Below, piece after piece: positions 47,820-57,187 of a stretch of 64,000 bases of DNA. Within the stretch, counting starts at the first letter, position 1. Every line of letters begins with the position of its first letter. The translations under genes were made by a program, and so were the position numbers. The notes beneath the pieces were generated by a model. That model searched no databases. It was not told where the DNA came from and saw only the letters and a list, made by a program, of their open reading frames with translations. The DNA comes from Arenimonas donghaensis DSM 18148 = HO3-R19 (lineage in GTDB: Bacteria > Pseudomonadota > Gammaproteobacteria > Xanthomonadales > Xanthomonadaceae): assembly GCF_000743535.1 (NCBI RefSeq), contig NZ_AVCJ01000034.1:109851-173850 (forward strand). The letters are read 5' to 3'.

Positions 47820-49582
47820 TACATCTTCTCCGGGGCGGACACGCCCAGCAGGGCCAGGCCATTGGCAAGCACCTGCTGGGTGGCCTTGGCCAGGCCCAGG
47901 CGGGCGTTGCGCAGCTCTTCGTCGGCGACGAGGATCGGCTGGGCATTGTAGAAAGCGTGGAAGGCGCCGGCCAGTTCACGCAGGTAATTGGCGACGGTCT
48001 GCGGCGCGCGGGCGAGGGCGGCGGCTTCCACCACTTCCGGGAAGCGCATCAGTTCGTCGACCAGCTCTTCTTCGTGCGGTTCGGCCAGGCGCTGGCGTGC
48101 GGCTTCGGCGGCGCCACGGTTGTAGCTCATCTGGCGTTCGGCGAGCTGGTTGAACAGCGAGCAGACGCGGGCGTGGGCGTACTGGATGTAATAGACCGGG
48201 TTTTCGTTGCTGCGGCTCTTGGCCAGGTCCAGGTCGAAGTCCAGGTGCTGGTCGTTGCCGCGCATCACGTAGAAGAAGCGCGCGGCGTCGGTGCCGACTT
48301 CCTCGCGCAGCTCGCGCAGGGTGACGAAGCTGCCGGCGCGGGTGGACATCTGCACGCGCTCGCCACCGCGGAAGAGGATGGCGAACTGCACCAGCTGCAC
48401 TTCGATCCTGGCCGGGTCCAGGCCCAGGCCCTGGGCGGCGGCCTTCAGGCGCGCCACGTAGCCGTGGTGGTCGGCGCCGAAGATGTAGATCGCGCGCTCG
48501 AAGCCGCGCTCGAACTTGCTCAGCAGGTAACCCAGGTCGGAGGCGAAATAGGTGGTGACGCCGTTCTCGCGGCGAACCACGCGGTCCTTGTCGTCACCGA
48601 AGGCGGTGGCACGGAACCACAGCGCGCCGTCCTGTTCGAACAGGTGGCCCTGTTCTTCCAGGGTCTTGATGGCGCGATCGACGTAACCCTCGGTCATGAG
48701 GGAACGTTCGGAGAAGAAGTTGTCGTGGTTGACGCCGAAACCGGCGAGGTCCTCGCGGATGTCGCCCAGGCACCAGGACAGCCCGGCCTCGAAGACCTGG
48801 CGGTAGCCGGCCTCGCCCAGCAGCTGCTTGGCGCGTGCGATCAGCGCGTCGACGTGGCTTTCCTTGTCGCCGCCCTGGCCTTCGTCGGGCGGCAGGCCGT
48901 CGGTGACTTCGATGGCGCTGTGGCGCAGGCCGTCGCCGGCCTTGGCGCGCAGGCCGCGGGCGATGTCCACCACGTACTCGCCCTTGTAGCCGTTGTCCGG
49001 GAAGCGGATGTTGACGCCGCCCAGCTCGTGGTAGCGCAACCAGACCGACACCGCCAGGATGTCCATCTGCCGTCCGGCGTCGTTGACGTAGTACTCGCGC
49101 TGGACCTTGTGGCCGGCGGCGTCGAGCAGGCTGGCCACCGACGCGCCGTAGGCGGCGCCGCGGCCGTGGCCGACGTGCAGCGGGCCGTTCGGGTTGGCCG
49201 AAACGAACTCCACCGTCACCGACTCACCGCTGCCTTCCGGCGCGCGGCCATAGTCCTTGCCCAGCTCGAACACGCGGCGGATGGTGCCCAGGCGGCAGCC
49301 GCGCGCCAGCGTGAAGTTGATGAAACCGGGGCCGGCGATGGCCACCTTCTCGACGTGCTGCGAAGCCGGCAGCGCCGCCACCAGCAGGTCGGCCAGCTCG
49401 CGCGGCTTCATGCCGGTGGGCTTGGCCAGCAGCATCGCCACGTTCGAGGCGTAGTCGCCGTGTTCGCGCGACTTGGTGCGTTCGACCACGAAGGCAGGGG
49501 TCGGCAGGTCCTGGGGCAGGCGGCCATGCCGCCTGAGGTCGAGCAGGGCCTGCGCCACGAGTTCGCGAAGGTGGTCTTTCAC
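47819..49582 (-). CDS. argS: Arginine--tRNA ligase
   Basis: 587 residues, class I synthetase. The HIGH motif is NPNGPLHVGHGRG, the KMSKS-like segment is VQMSTRAGSFVTLRELREEVG, and the C-terminal DALR domain has YAHARVCSLFNQL. The start codon is GTG at 49582; no strong Shine-Dalgarno sequence precedes it. Confidence 0.96.
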   Translation of the reverse strand: MKDHLRELVAQALLDLRRHGRLPQDLPTPAFVVERTKSREHGDYASNVAMLLAKPTGMKPRELADLLVAALPASQHVEKVAIAGPGFINFTLARGCRLGTIRRVFELGKDYGRAPEGSGESVTVEFVSANPNGPLHVGHGRGAAYGASVASLLDAAGHKVQREYYVNDAGRQMDILAVSVWLRYHELGGVNIRFPDNGYKGEYVVDIARGLRAKAGDGLRHSAIEVTDGLPPDEGQGGDKESHVDALIARAKQLLGEAGYRQVFEAGLSWCLGDIREDLAGFGVNHDNFFSERSLMTEGYVDRAIKTLEEQGHLFEQDGALWFRATAFGDDKDRVVRRENGVTTYFASDLGYLLSKFERGFERAIYIFGADHHGYVARLKAAAQGLGLDPARIEVQLVQFAILFRGGERVQMSTRAGSFVTLRELREEVGTDAARFFYVMRGNDQHLDFDLDLAKSRSNENPVYYIQYAHARVCSLFNQLAERQMSYNRGAAEAARQRLAEPHEEELVDELMRFPEVVEAAALARAPQTVANYLRELAGAFHAFYNAQPILVADEELRNARLGLAKATQQVLANGLALLGVSAPEKM

Positions 49583-49614
49583 GGGATAGGGGTTTCCACG
49601 GAGGTGAACTGGCT

Positions 49615-49620
49615 ATTGTA
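49615..49620 (-). promoter_or_regulatory. Candidate -10 box of argS
   Basis: TACAAT on the minus strand, 32 bases before the GTG start of argS. The -35 region is weak. Confidence 0.3.
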
Positions 49621-49764
49621 TCGCGCCCGGGGGCAGGTGCCGGCATGGGCGGGCATCTTCCGTCATGGGCCTGTCACCAAGCGACCGGACAATGCCCCGG
49701 CACGCACAGACAACGTGCTCTCTCCCAACTTTCGGACTGGCCAGGGCGCCGGGTACCGGGGCAA

Positions 49765-49792
49765 GGGCCGGCCCGGGGCCGGCTCTTTTTTT
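49765..49792 (+). terminator. Intrinsic terminator on the plus strand with no assigned gene
   Basis: A stem of GCCGGCC and GGCCGGC with a three-base loop (extended to nine pairs with one G-U) followed by seven T. There is no A-tract/T-tract symmetry in the other direction, so it acts on plus-strand transcripts only. Confidence 0.72.
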
Positions 49793-49797
49793 GCCCG

Positions 49798-50844
49798 TCA
49801 GCCGGCTTCGGCCGCGCCCAGGGCCGCGAAGGCGTCCAGCACCGCCTGGCCCGAGGCCGGGGCCTGCGCCGCGAAGCGCTGCACCAGGCCGGCCGACACC
49901 CGGCGCACGCCGGGTCCGTTGGCGATCTTGCCCGGGCCGTACACCCGCTCGCCTTCGCGGCTGGCGAAGCGGTGCAGTTCGAAGAAATACGCTTCCTGGC
50001 CCCGGCTCAGGAAGCCCAGGCAGCTGCGGCCGCTGGCCGGCTCGTCCAGCGACCGGCCGGCGCGCCGCTCGAGCTCCCGGCACAGGCGCAGGGCGCTTTC
50101 GGACAACAAATCAAAGGACTCCCCGACATTGGCGGTGTCGAGGTCGGCGGCCAGGCGGCCCAGGCGTTCGCCGCGACGGGCCGCGGGATCGGCGGTCCAG
50201 TCCGGCCGCTCGCCGTCCAGCCAAAGCCCCAGCCCGCGGGCCAGCGCCCCGCCGGCGGCGGTGGCCAGTTCGGCGGCCTCGGGGTGGGGCAGGGGCCGGG
50301 CGTCGAAGGTGCTGCCGGCGATCATCAGTTCCAGGGTGACGTACTGGTCGCGGTCGGCCACCGGGTCGAAGCCGCACGCGGCGAGGATGCGGAAGGTTTC
50401 GGCGATCGAGGCGGCCTCGTTGCCACCCACGGGACCCGGGGGCGGCACCGGCTCGCGCTGGCGCAGGTCGTGGCAGGCCGAGAACACCAGCAGCGCCAGC
50501 CACTCCACCGGCGCCAGGGCGCCGTGGCCCAGGACGTCGATGACGTGGCCCAGGCGGCGCTCGGCCAGCTCCATGACGTGGGCTTCGCAGTGGTAGTCGT
50601 GCAGGTCCTGGCCAAGCCGCCCGTGGCGCAGGCCCAGCCGCGCCAGGCCCAGCACGGTGGCATCGACATGGCGGGCCAGGTCGGCGGCATCGAAGCCGGC
50701 CCCGGCGGCGCGCCGACCCATGGCCTCGAGCCGCGGCACCAGGTCCGGTTCCTTTTCCGACAGCAGCCGCCGTGCGGCAGCCGCATCGGGCAGGGCGGCT
50801 TCGACGGCGTCGCCGGCGTAGAGATTGGATATCCCGAGGATCAC
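49798..50844 (-). CDS. HD-domain phosphohydrolase, phosphodiesterase-like
   Basis: 348 residues. An HD-type metal site: YHCEAHV (His85, His89), a His125-Asp126 pair in SACHDLRQ, and DLDTANVGE (Asp234/236) further on. The spacing is closer to cyclic-nucleotide phosphodiesterases (YHxxxH ... HD ... N ... D) than to HDOD or HD-GYP proteins, since HHExxDGxGYP is missing. The rest is helical. Substrate unknown. The start codon is GTG at 50844; later starts are possible. Confidence 0.6.
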   Translation of the reverse strand: MILGISNLYAGDAVEAALPDAAAARRLLSEKEPDLVPRLEAMGRRAAGAGFDAADLARHVDATVLGLARLGLRHGRLGQDLHDYHCEAHVMELAERRLGHVIDVLGHGALAPVEWLALLVFSACHDLRQREPVPPPGPVGGNEAASIAETFRILAACGFDPVADRDQYVTLELMIAGSTFDARPLPHPEAAELATAAGGALARGLGLWLDGERPDWTADPAARRGERLGRLAADLDTANVGESFDLLSESALRLCRELERRAGRSLDEPASGRSCLGFLSRGQEAYFFELHRFASREGERVYGPGKIANGPGVRRVSAGLVQRFAAQAPASGQAVLDAFAALGAAEAG

Positions 50845-50919
50845 GCCTGCTCCCGGAGTCCTGGCCAGTGCCTGCCTGCAGTATACGTAGCGACGGGCCG
50901 CCGCCAGCCAGCCGGGGTT

Positions 50920-51594
50920 TCAAAGGGCCCCCAGCCGCGCCATCGAGCAAGCCGGGCCGTCGCCGACGATGAAGTGGTCCAGCAGGCGGACCTCGACCAG
51001 GCCCAGGGCCTGGCGCAGGCGCGTGGTGACCGCGCGGTCGGCGGCACTGGGCTCGGTGCAGCCGCTGGGATGGTTGTGGCCCAGGATGACCGCCGCCGCG
51101 TGGTGCGCCAGGCAGCGCTGCACGACTTCACGCGGATGCACCTCGGCGCCGTCCAGCGTGCCGCGGAACAGTTCCTCGAAGGCGATCACCCGGTGCCGGG
51201 TGTCCAGGAACAGGCAGGCGAAGACTTCGTAGGGCAGGGCGCGCAGCCGCCGGGTGAGGTAGTCGCCGGCCTTGGCCGGGTCGGTGAGCGCCTCGCCGCG
51301 GGCCAGGTCCTGGGCCAGGTGCCGGTGGCCCAGTTCGACCACCGCCGCCAGGCGGCAGGCGCGCGCGATGCCGATGCCCGGCAGCCGCGCCAGGCGCTCG
51401 GCCGGCTGGTCGAGCAAGCCGCGCAGGCCGCCGGCTTCGGCCAGCAGGCGCCGCGCCATCGCCACCGCGTGGGTGCCTTGCCGGCCGGTGCCGACCAGCA
51501 GGGCCAGCACCTCGGCGTCCGACAGCGACCCGGCGCCGCGCGCGAGCAGTTTTTCGCGGGGTCTTTCCTGTTCGGGCCAGTCCTGCAATCGCAT
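50920..51594 (-). CDS. radC: RadC-family JAMM-domain protein
   Basis: 224 residues. The helix-hairpin-helix start ENLLARGAGSLSDAEVLALLV-like region is followed by the JAMM metal motif HNHPSGCTEPSAAD and EVFACLFLDTRHRVI. RadC was once thought to act in DNA repair; its role is unproven. Standard length. Divergent from coaBC. Confidence 0.93.
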   Translation of the reverse strand: MRLQDWPEQERPREKLLARGAGSLSDAEVLALLVGTGRQGTHAVAMARRLLAEAGGLRGLLDQPAERLARLPGIGIARACRLAAVVELGHRHLAQDLARGEALTDPAKAGDYLTRRLRALPYEVFACLFLDTRHRVIAFEELFRGTLDGAEVHPREVVQRCLAHHAAAVILGHNHPSGCTEPSAADRAVTTRLRQALGLVEVRLLDHFIVGDGPACSMARLGAL

Positions 51595-51687
51595 GCCTGC
51601 AGCATGGCCGTCGACGCGATGACCCGGCGTCGGGGGCGGCTGGCGCTTCGGGTAAGCTAGGCGCGTTCAGCAAGGTAAGGAAACCCG

Positions 51688-52893
51688 GTGCACGAGCTGA
51701 AGGGACAGCGCATCCTGCTCGGCGTCAGCGGCGGCATCGCCGCCTACAAGGCCGCCGAACTGCTGCGTCGCCTGCAGGACGCAGGCGCCGAGGTGCGCGT
51801 GGTGATGACCGACGCGGCCCGGCATTTCGTCGGCACCACCACCTTCCAGGCGCTGTCCGCGCACCCCGTGCGTAGTTCGCTCTGGGACGAGGCCGCCGAG
51901 GCCGCCATGGGCCACATCGAGCTGGCGCGCTGGGCCACCCGCGTCCTGGTCGCCCCCGCCACCGCCAACACCTTGCGCCGGCTGGCCCAGGGCCAGGCCA
52001 ACGACCTGCTTTCCACCCTGTGCCTGGCCAGCGAAGCCCCGCTGATCGTCGCCCCGGCGATGAACCGGGTGATGTGGTCGCATCCGGCCACCCAGGCCAA
52101 CCTGGCGACGCTGGTCGCCCGCGGCGTGCAGGTGGTCGGTCCCGGCAGCGGTGGCCAGGCCTGCGGCGAAGTCGGCGAAGGCCGCCTGGCCGAGCCCGGC
52201 GAGATCGTCGCCGCCGTGATCGCCAGCCTGCGGCCGCCGCGGCTGGCCGGGCGGCGCCTGCTGGTCAGCGCCGGGCCCACCTTCGAGGACATCGACCCGG
52301 TGCGCTTCCTGGGCAACCGCAGCTCCGGGAAAATGGGCTTCGCGGTCGCCGACGCCGCCCGCCGCATGGGCGCCGAGGTGACGCTGGTGGCGGGGCCGGT
52401 GTCGCTGCCGACGCCGCCGGGCGTCACCCGGGTCGACGTCCGCCGCGCCGCGCAGATGCGCGAGGCCGTGCTGTCGGCGCTGCCTGGCCAGGACGCCTAC
52501 GTCGGCGCCGCCGCCGTCGCCGACTACGCCCCGGCCGAAACCCTGCCGCAGAAGCTGAAGAAATCCGGCGAAAGCCTGACCCTCACCCTGGTCCGCACGC
52601 CCGACATCCTCGCCGACGTCGCCGCGCATCCCGCGCGCCCGCGGCTGGTGGTGGGTTTCGCCGCAGAAACCTCCGATCTCGAGACCTATGCCCGCGACAA
52701 GCTGCATCGCAAGGGCCTGGACCTGATCGCCGCCAACGACGTCTCGCGTCCCGGCCAGGGCTTCGAAGGCGACGACAACGCCCTGTCGGTGTTCTGGCGC
52801 GACGGCCGCCGCGATCTCGCGCTGGGCCCCAAGACGCGCATCGCCACCGATCTGCTGCTGATCATCGCCGAACGCCTGGAGGCCATGGAATGA
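51688..52893 (+). CDS. coaBC: Bifunctional phosphopantothenoylcysteine decarboxylase/phosphopantothenate--cysteine ligase
   Basis: 401 residues. It makes 4'-phosphopantetheine for CoA. The N-terminal CoaC half has [18 protein letters not shown], the catalytic His in [17 protein letters not shown] and the Cys in [13 protein letters not shown]; the CoaB half begins near residue 190 ([20 protein letters not shown]). The start codon is GTG at 51688. The dut start overlaps its stop (ATGA). Confidence 0.96.
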   Translation: MHELKGQRILLGVSGGIAAYKAAELLRRLQDAGAEVRVVMTDAARHFVGTTTFQALSAHPVRSSLWDEAAEAAMGHIELARWATRVLVAPATANTLRRLAQGQANDLLSTLCLASEAPLIVAPAMNRVMWSHPATQANLATLVARGVQVVGPGSGGQACGEVGEGRLAEPGEIVAAVIASLRPPRLAGRRLLVSAGPTFEDIDPVRFLGNRSSGKMGFAVADAARRMGAEVTLVAGPVSLPTPPGVTRVDVRRAAQMREAVLSALPGQDAYVGAAAVADYAPAETLPQKLKKSGESLTLTLVRTPDILADVAAHPARPRLVVGFAAETSDLETYARDKLHRKGLDLIAANDVSRPGQGFEGDDNALSVFWRDGRRDLALGPKTRIATDLLLIIAERLEAME

Positions 52894-53348
52894 CCGTCGA
52901 AATCCAATTCAAGCGCCTGGACGCACGCCTGGGCGGTGAATTCCCGCTGCCCGACTACGCCACCGCGCTGTCGGCGGGCATGGACCTGCGGGCGATGACC
53001 GACGCCCCGCTGGCGCTGGCCCCGGGCGAGGCCGAACTGGTGCCCACCGGCCTGGCGATCCACATCGGCGACCCGGCCCTGTGCGCGGTCATCCTGCCGC
53101 GATCGGGCCTGGGACATAAGCATGGGCTGGTCCTGGGCAACCTGGTCGGGCTCATCGACGCCGACTACCAGGGACCGCTGATGGTCAGCCTCTGGAATCG
53201 CGGGCCGAAACCGCTCACCATCAGTCCGGGGGACCGTGTCGCCCAGCTGGTCTTCCTGCCCGTGGCCCGGGCAGCGCTGCGCCAGGTGGACGACTTCGAA
53301 CGCAGCGCGCGCGGGGAAGGTGGCTTCGGCCACACCGGGACGCGTTGA
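52890..53348 (+). CDS. dut: dUTP diphosphatase
   Basis: 152 residues, trimeric dUTPase. The five motifs are all visible: [35 protein letters not shown] and the C-terminal [10 protein letters not shown]. It hydrolyses dUTP to dUMP and keeps uracil out of DNA. It overlaps coaBC by four bases and is 36 bases upstream of algC; coaBC-dut-algC is a conserved order in this group. Confidence 0.97.
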   Translation: MTVEIQFKRLDARLGGEFPLPDYATALSAGMDLRAMTDAPLALAPGEAELVPTGLAIHIGDPALCAVILPRSGLGHKHGLVLGNLVGLIDADYQGPLMVSLWNRGPKPLTISPGDRVAQLVFLPVARAALRQVDDFERSARGEGGFGHTGTR

Positions 53349-53384
53349 ACGGCGCTCACAGTCGCGCCGGAACCAGGGGGAAGC

Positions 53385-55709
53385 ATGAAATCGTCGGGTA
53401 AGAACGCGTTCAAATCCATCAAGCCGGCCTGGCTGCTGGCTGGCCTGGCCCTGCTGGCGGCCGCCTGGTTCGCCTGGGCGGGTGTCCAGGAACTGGCCTT
53501 TGCCCGCCTGCAGTCGCAGGTGGACGCCACGCGTATTTCCGCCGGTGCCGAGGCGGTGAGCCGGGTGCAGAAGGCGATCTCCGAACTCGAGGGGCGGCGC
53601 AGTCGCGTGGCCCTGGCCACGGCGCTGCAGCGCGAGGACCAGGCGTCGGCCGACGACGTCATCAAGGGTGCCTGGGCCGCGGTGGAAGCCGTGGAGTGGC
53701 ACGACCCGGGCCTGGACGAACCCTATGCCGACCCCAAGGCCTTCGGCTACGGCAAGCTCGGCGTGCTGGAACTGGCCCTGCAGGACAACACCACCCGCGC
53801 CGCCATCGTGAAGGACGCCGGCGCGCCGCGCCTTGCGCTGGCCGCGCCGGTGCTGGCCGATGGCCGCGTGCTGTCGGTCGTTTACGTGCGCCTGCCGCTG
53901 GAAACCGTGACCGCGCCGCTGGCGTCGGCGGAGCTGTCCGACCAGTCCTACCTGGCCCTGCGCCAGGGCCGGCACAGCGTGTTCGAGCGCGGCGACACCG
54001 CGCTGGCCAACAGCGCTGAATACGGCGCGGTGCCGCTGGCCGGCACCCGCCTGCGCGTGGTCGCCGCGGCGCCCGCCGGCAGTGGCGGCATGCTCACCCA
54101 TTTCCTGCTGGCGGCCCTGTCGCTGCTGGTGGCGGCCGGCCTGCTGCTGCAGCCGCACCTGAAGCTGCGCCGCAAGGCCGACGGCGACGAAGCCCCGGGC
54201 GACACCGCGGATGCCGGCCCGACCCTGGCCGAGCTGCAGGCCAGCGGCCGGATCAAGCCGCCCGAGCCCGAGCCCGAAGCCGACGGCATGCAAAAGCCGC
54301 CCATGCCGCCGGCGGCCGCCGCCAGCCGCACCGTGCTCGATCGCAGCATTTTCCGCGCCTACGACATCCGCGGCGTGGTCGGGAAAACCCTGGACGAAGA
54401 AACCGCACGCCTGATCGGCCAGGCCATCGGCAGCGTGATGCAGGCCCAGGGCGCCAAGGCGATCGTGGTCGGCCGCGACGGCCGCCTGTCGTCGCCGCGC
54501 ATGGCCGCCGCGCTCATCGACGGCCTGCGCCGTGCCGGGCGCGAGGTCTTCGACATCGGCGAAGCGCCGACCCCGGTCACCTACTTCGCGGCCTACCAGC
54601 TGCGCGCCGGCTCCTGCGTCTCGGTCACCGGCAGCCACAACCCGCCGGACTACAACGGTTTCAAGATCGTCATCGAGGGCGAAACCCTGGCCGGCGACGC
54701 CATCGGGAACCTCTACGAACGCATCGTCGAAAACGACCTCTACCTGGCCGACGAACCCGGCCTGGCCAGCAAGCGCGAGATCACCGAGGACTACGTCAAC
54801 CGCATCGCCGGCGACATCCAGATCGAGCGCAAGATCAAGGTCGTCGTCGACTGCGGCAGTGGCATCGCCGGCGCCATCGCGCCGCAGCTGCTAGAAGCCA
54901 TCGGTGCCGACGTCGAGCCGCTGTTCTGCGAGGTGGACGGCAACTTCCCGCACCACCATCCCGACCCCAGCGATCCGGCCAACCTGCGCGACCTGGTGAA
55001 CGTGGTGCAGCGCGTGGACGCCGACCTGGGCCTGGCCTTCGACGGCGACGGCGACCGCCTGGGCGTGGTCACCAAGTCGGGCGAGATGATCTACCCGGAC
55101 CGCCTGCTGATGCTGTTCGCGGCCGACGTGCTCGAGCGCAACCCGGGCGCCTGCATCATCTACGACGTCAAGTGCACCGGCCACCTGGCCATGCACATCC
55201 TGCGCCATGGCGGCAGCCCGCTGATGTGGAAGACCGGGCACTCCCTGATCAAGGCCAAGATGCGCGAGACCGAAGCCGAGCTGGCCGGCGAGATGAGCGG
55301 CCACTTCTTCTTCCGCGAGCGCTGGTACGGCTTCGACGACGGCCTGTACGCCGCCGCGCGCCTGCTCGAGATCCTTTCGAGCCGCGCCGAGACGCCGCAG
55401 GAGATCTTCGACACCCTGCCCAAGGGCGTGTCGACCCCCGAACTCAAGATCGAGGTCGAGGAAGGCCGCCAGTACACCTTCATCGAGGACTTCCTGGCCA
55501 AGGCGAAGTTCGAGGGTGCGCGCCTGGCGACCATCGACGGCCTGCGTGCCGACTGGCCCGACGGCTGGGGTCTGGTGCGGGCGTCGAACACCACGCCGGT
55601 GCTGGTGCTGCGTTTCGACGCCAAGGACGAGGCCGCGCTTACGCGCATCAAGGAAGCCTTCCGCGAACAGCTGCTGGCGACCGACTCGTCGCTGAAGCTG
55701 CCGTTCTGA
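53385..55709 (+). CDS. algC: Phosphomannomutase/phosphoglucomutase with N-terminal membrane sensor-like extension
   Basis: 774 residues. The C-terminal 455 residues are a complete alpha-phosphohexomutase: RAYDIRGVVG, the catalytic Ser417 in TGSHNPPDYNGFK, Mg site AFDGDGDRLGV and substrate block EMSGHFFFRERW. The extra N-terminus has a membrane helix (15-36), about 195 periplasmic residues and a second helix (236-257), then a Pro-rich linker. I recall long AlgC forms in Pseudomonas as well. It supplies Man-1-P and Glc-1-P for LPS and exopolysaccharide; the extension may localise or control it. Confidence 0.93.
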   Translation: MKSSGKNAFKSIKPAWLLAGLALLAAAWFAWAGVQELAFARLQSQVDATRISAGAEAVSRVQKAISELEGRRSRVALATALQREDQASADDVIKGAWAAVEAVEWHDPGLDEPYADPKAFGYGKLGVLELALQDNTTRAAIVKDAGAPRLALAAPVLADGRVLSVVYVRLPLETVTAPLASAELSDQSYLALRQGRHSVFERGDTALANSAEYGAVPLAGTRLRVVAAAPAGSGGMLTHFLLAALSLLVAAGLLLQPHLKLRRKADGDEAPGDTADAGPTLAELQASGRIKPPEPEPEADGMQKPPMPPAAAASRTVLDRSIFRAYDIRGVVGKTLDEETARLIGQAIGSVMQAQGAKAIVVGRDGRLSSPRMAAALIDGLRRAGREVFDIGEAPTPVTYFAAYQLRAGSCVSVTGSHNPPDYNGFKIVIEGETLAGDAIGNLYERIVENDLYLADEPGLASKREITEDYVNRIAGDIQIERKIKVVVDCGSGIAGAIAPQLLEAIGADVEPLFCEVDGNFPHHHPDPSDPANLRDLVNVVQRVDADLGLAFDGDGDRLGVVTKSGEMIYPDRLLMLFAADVLERNPGACIIYDVKCTGHLAMHILRHGGSPLMWKTGHSLIKAKMRETEAELAGEMSGHFFFRERWYGFDDGLYAAARLLEILSSRAETPQEIFDTLPKGVSTPELKIEVEEGRQYTFIEDFLAKAKFEGARLATIDGLRADWPDGWGLVRASNTTPVLVLRFDAKDEAALTRIKEAFREQLLATDSSLKLPF

Positions 55710-55723
55710 TCGCCTGACCGGCC

Positions 55724-56410
55724 TCAGCCGGTCGGGTCTTCTCCGGCCGGCTGGGCGGCGGCTTCGGGCGTGGCCGGCGCCGCGCCGCCACCCTTGAGCT
55801 CGTGGAAGCGCTGCACCAGGTACTCGAGCTCTTCGTCGAGCTTCATCAACTCGGCCTGCTTCACGACCAGCATGTTCTGCTGCTTGGCCATTTCCTCGCG
55901 CAGCTCGCGGATGGTGGCGGCCTGCTTGGCGTTCACCGGCTTGCCCTGCAGCTCGGCCTCCGAAGCTTCGGCCAGCAGCGAGGTCAGGCTGTTGCGCTGG
56001 CTGCCGATGCCGGCTTCGATGGCGTTGAGGTTTTCCTGCATCAGGGTGACGCGCACGCCGTAGGAGCGGCGCAGGTCCTGTTCGGTCTGGAACGAGGCCA
56101 GCATGGCCTCCTCGGTCTGGCGTTCCTGTTCGTCGGCGCGCTGCTGGAGGGCCCGTTCGGCGGCGAGGCGGTCGCGTTCGGCCTGCTCTTCCTCGGTGAG
56201 CGCACGCTCGACTTCACCCGTGGTGCGGCCGCTGCTCGCGTTGATCTCGGTGCGCGCCTGGTCCAGCGCCTCCTGCGGCAGCGTGTCGGAGAACTGGACC
56301 TTGCCGTCCTTGTCCACCCAACGGTAGAGCTTCTTGGCCTTGTTCTGGGCATCGGCGGCGCCGGCGACCAGCGCGAGGGCGAGGGCGATCAGGGTGAGTT
56401 TGGTCTTCAT
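55724..56410 (-). CDS. DUF4124 domain-containing periplasmic protein
   Basis: 228 residues. A signal peptide (cut after GAADA) is followed by the DUF4124 motif KLYRWVDKDGKVQFSDTLP, then a long Glu/Gln-rich coiled coil (residues 65-205) and a Pro/Ala-rich tail. DUF4124 proteins are common in beta- and gammaproteobacteria with no known function. The ATG at 56410 is the only start giving a signal peptide. It is 16 bases downstream of pyrE on the same strand. Confidence 0.83.
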   Translation of the reverse strand: MKTKLTLIALALALVAGAADAQNKAKKLYRWVDKDGKVQFSDTLPQEALDQARTEINASSGRTTGEVERALTEEEQAERDRLAAERALQQRADEQERQTEEAMLASFQTEQDLRRSYGVRVTLMQENLNAIEAGIGSQRNSLTSLLAEASEAELQGKPVNAKQAATIRELREEMAKQQNMLVVKQAELMKLDEELEYLVQRFHELKGGGAAPATPEAAAQPAGEDPTG

Positions 56411-56426
56411 GGTCGGGCTCCCGCGT

Positions 56427-57074
56427 TCAGCGACGACTTCCATACGCCGCACGATACGCCACCAGGGCGTCCTTGTGCCCGGCCAGGTCGGGCCGCTCGT
56501 CGGCGCGGGCCAACAGTTCATCCAGCCCGGCCACGGCATGCACCGGCAGCCCGAATTCGGCGGTGACCTCCTCGGCGGCCGAGCGCTCGCCGACCTGGCC
56601 GCGCTCCTGGCGGTCCAGGGCGATGAGCACGCCGCAGGGTTCGCCGCCGGCGGCGCGGATGGTCTGGATCGATTCGCGGATGGCGGTGCCGGCGGTGATG
56701 ACGTCGTCCACGACCAGCACCCGGCCACGCACCGGGGCGCCGATCAGCGTGCCGCCCTCGCCGTGCGCCTTGGCTTCCTTGCGATTGAAGGCCACCGGCA
56801 CGTCGCGGCCGCGGGCCGCCAGCGCCACCGACAGCGCGGTGGCCAGCGGGATGCCCTTGTAGGCCGGCCCGAACAGCATGTCGTAGGCCAGGCCGCTGTC
56901 GTCGAGTGCATCGGCATAACAGTCGCCCAGGGCCTGCAGCGCGGCACCGGAGTCGAACAGCCCGGCGTTGAAAAAGTACGGACTGGTGCGGCCGGACTTG
57001 AGGGTGAACTGGCCGAAGCGCAGGACCTGCCGGTCCAGTGCCAGGTCCAGGAATCGGCGCTGGTGCGGTTTCAT
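56427..57074 (-). CDS. pyrE: Orotate phosphoribosyltransferase
   Basis: 215 residues. It joins orotate with PRPP to OMP, the step before PyrF. The PRPP loop [13 protein letters not shown] is diagnostic; [14 protein letters not shown] and [13 protein letters not shown] are substrate-binding segments. [10 protein letters not shown] at 57074 is the family start; in-frame codons upstream give a Cys/Arg-rich sequence unlike the family. It lies 113 bases from exoA on the opposite strand. Confidence 0.96.
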   Translation of the reverse strand: MKPHQRRFLDLALDRQVLRFGQFTLKSGRTSPYFFNAGLFDSGAALQALGDCYADALDDSGLAYDMLFGPAYKGIPLATALSVALAARGRDVPVAFNRKEAKAHGEGGTLIGAPVRGRVLVVDDVITAGTAIRESIQTIRAAGGEPCGVLIALDRQERGQVGERSAAEEVTAEFGLPVHAVAGLDELLARADERPDLAGHKDALVAYRAAYGSRR

Positions 57075-57187
57075 GGGGCGACCCGGTGGGCAAAACCCGA
57101 TTGTGCAACAGCCGGCGTGCCGTCGGCACCCGCGATGGCGCTTGATTGGGCTAACCTTCCCCCGACATCGCATCGGTCCCCCCCGCC

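Larger units (their letters stand above)
49583..49792 (+). ncRNA. Possible small RNA in the argS upstream gap
   Basis: The 215-base gap upstream of argS contains no credible reading frame and ends in a strong plus-strand terminator (49765-49792) that serves no flanking gene, because both neighbours are on the minus strand. A plus-strand RNA of up to about 200 bases ending there would explain it. No good promoter could be picked; it does not match 6S, 4.5S, tmRNA or RNase P RNA as I remember them. Confidence 0.25.

Noticed and set aside
47957..50596. An 879-codon plus-strand frame opposite argS and through the argS upstream gap
   Set aside because: Same pattern of antisense composition over argS, and across the intergenic gap it passes through the terminator hairpin. 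No ribosome site or family match.
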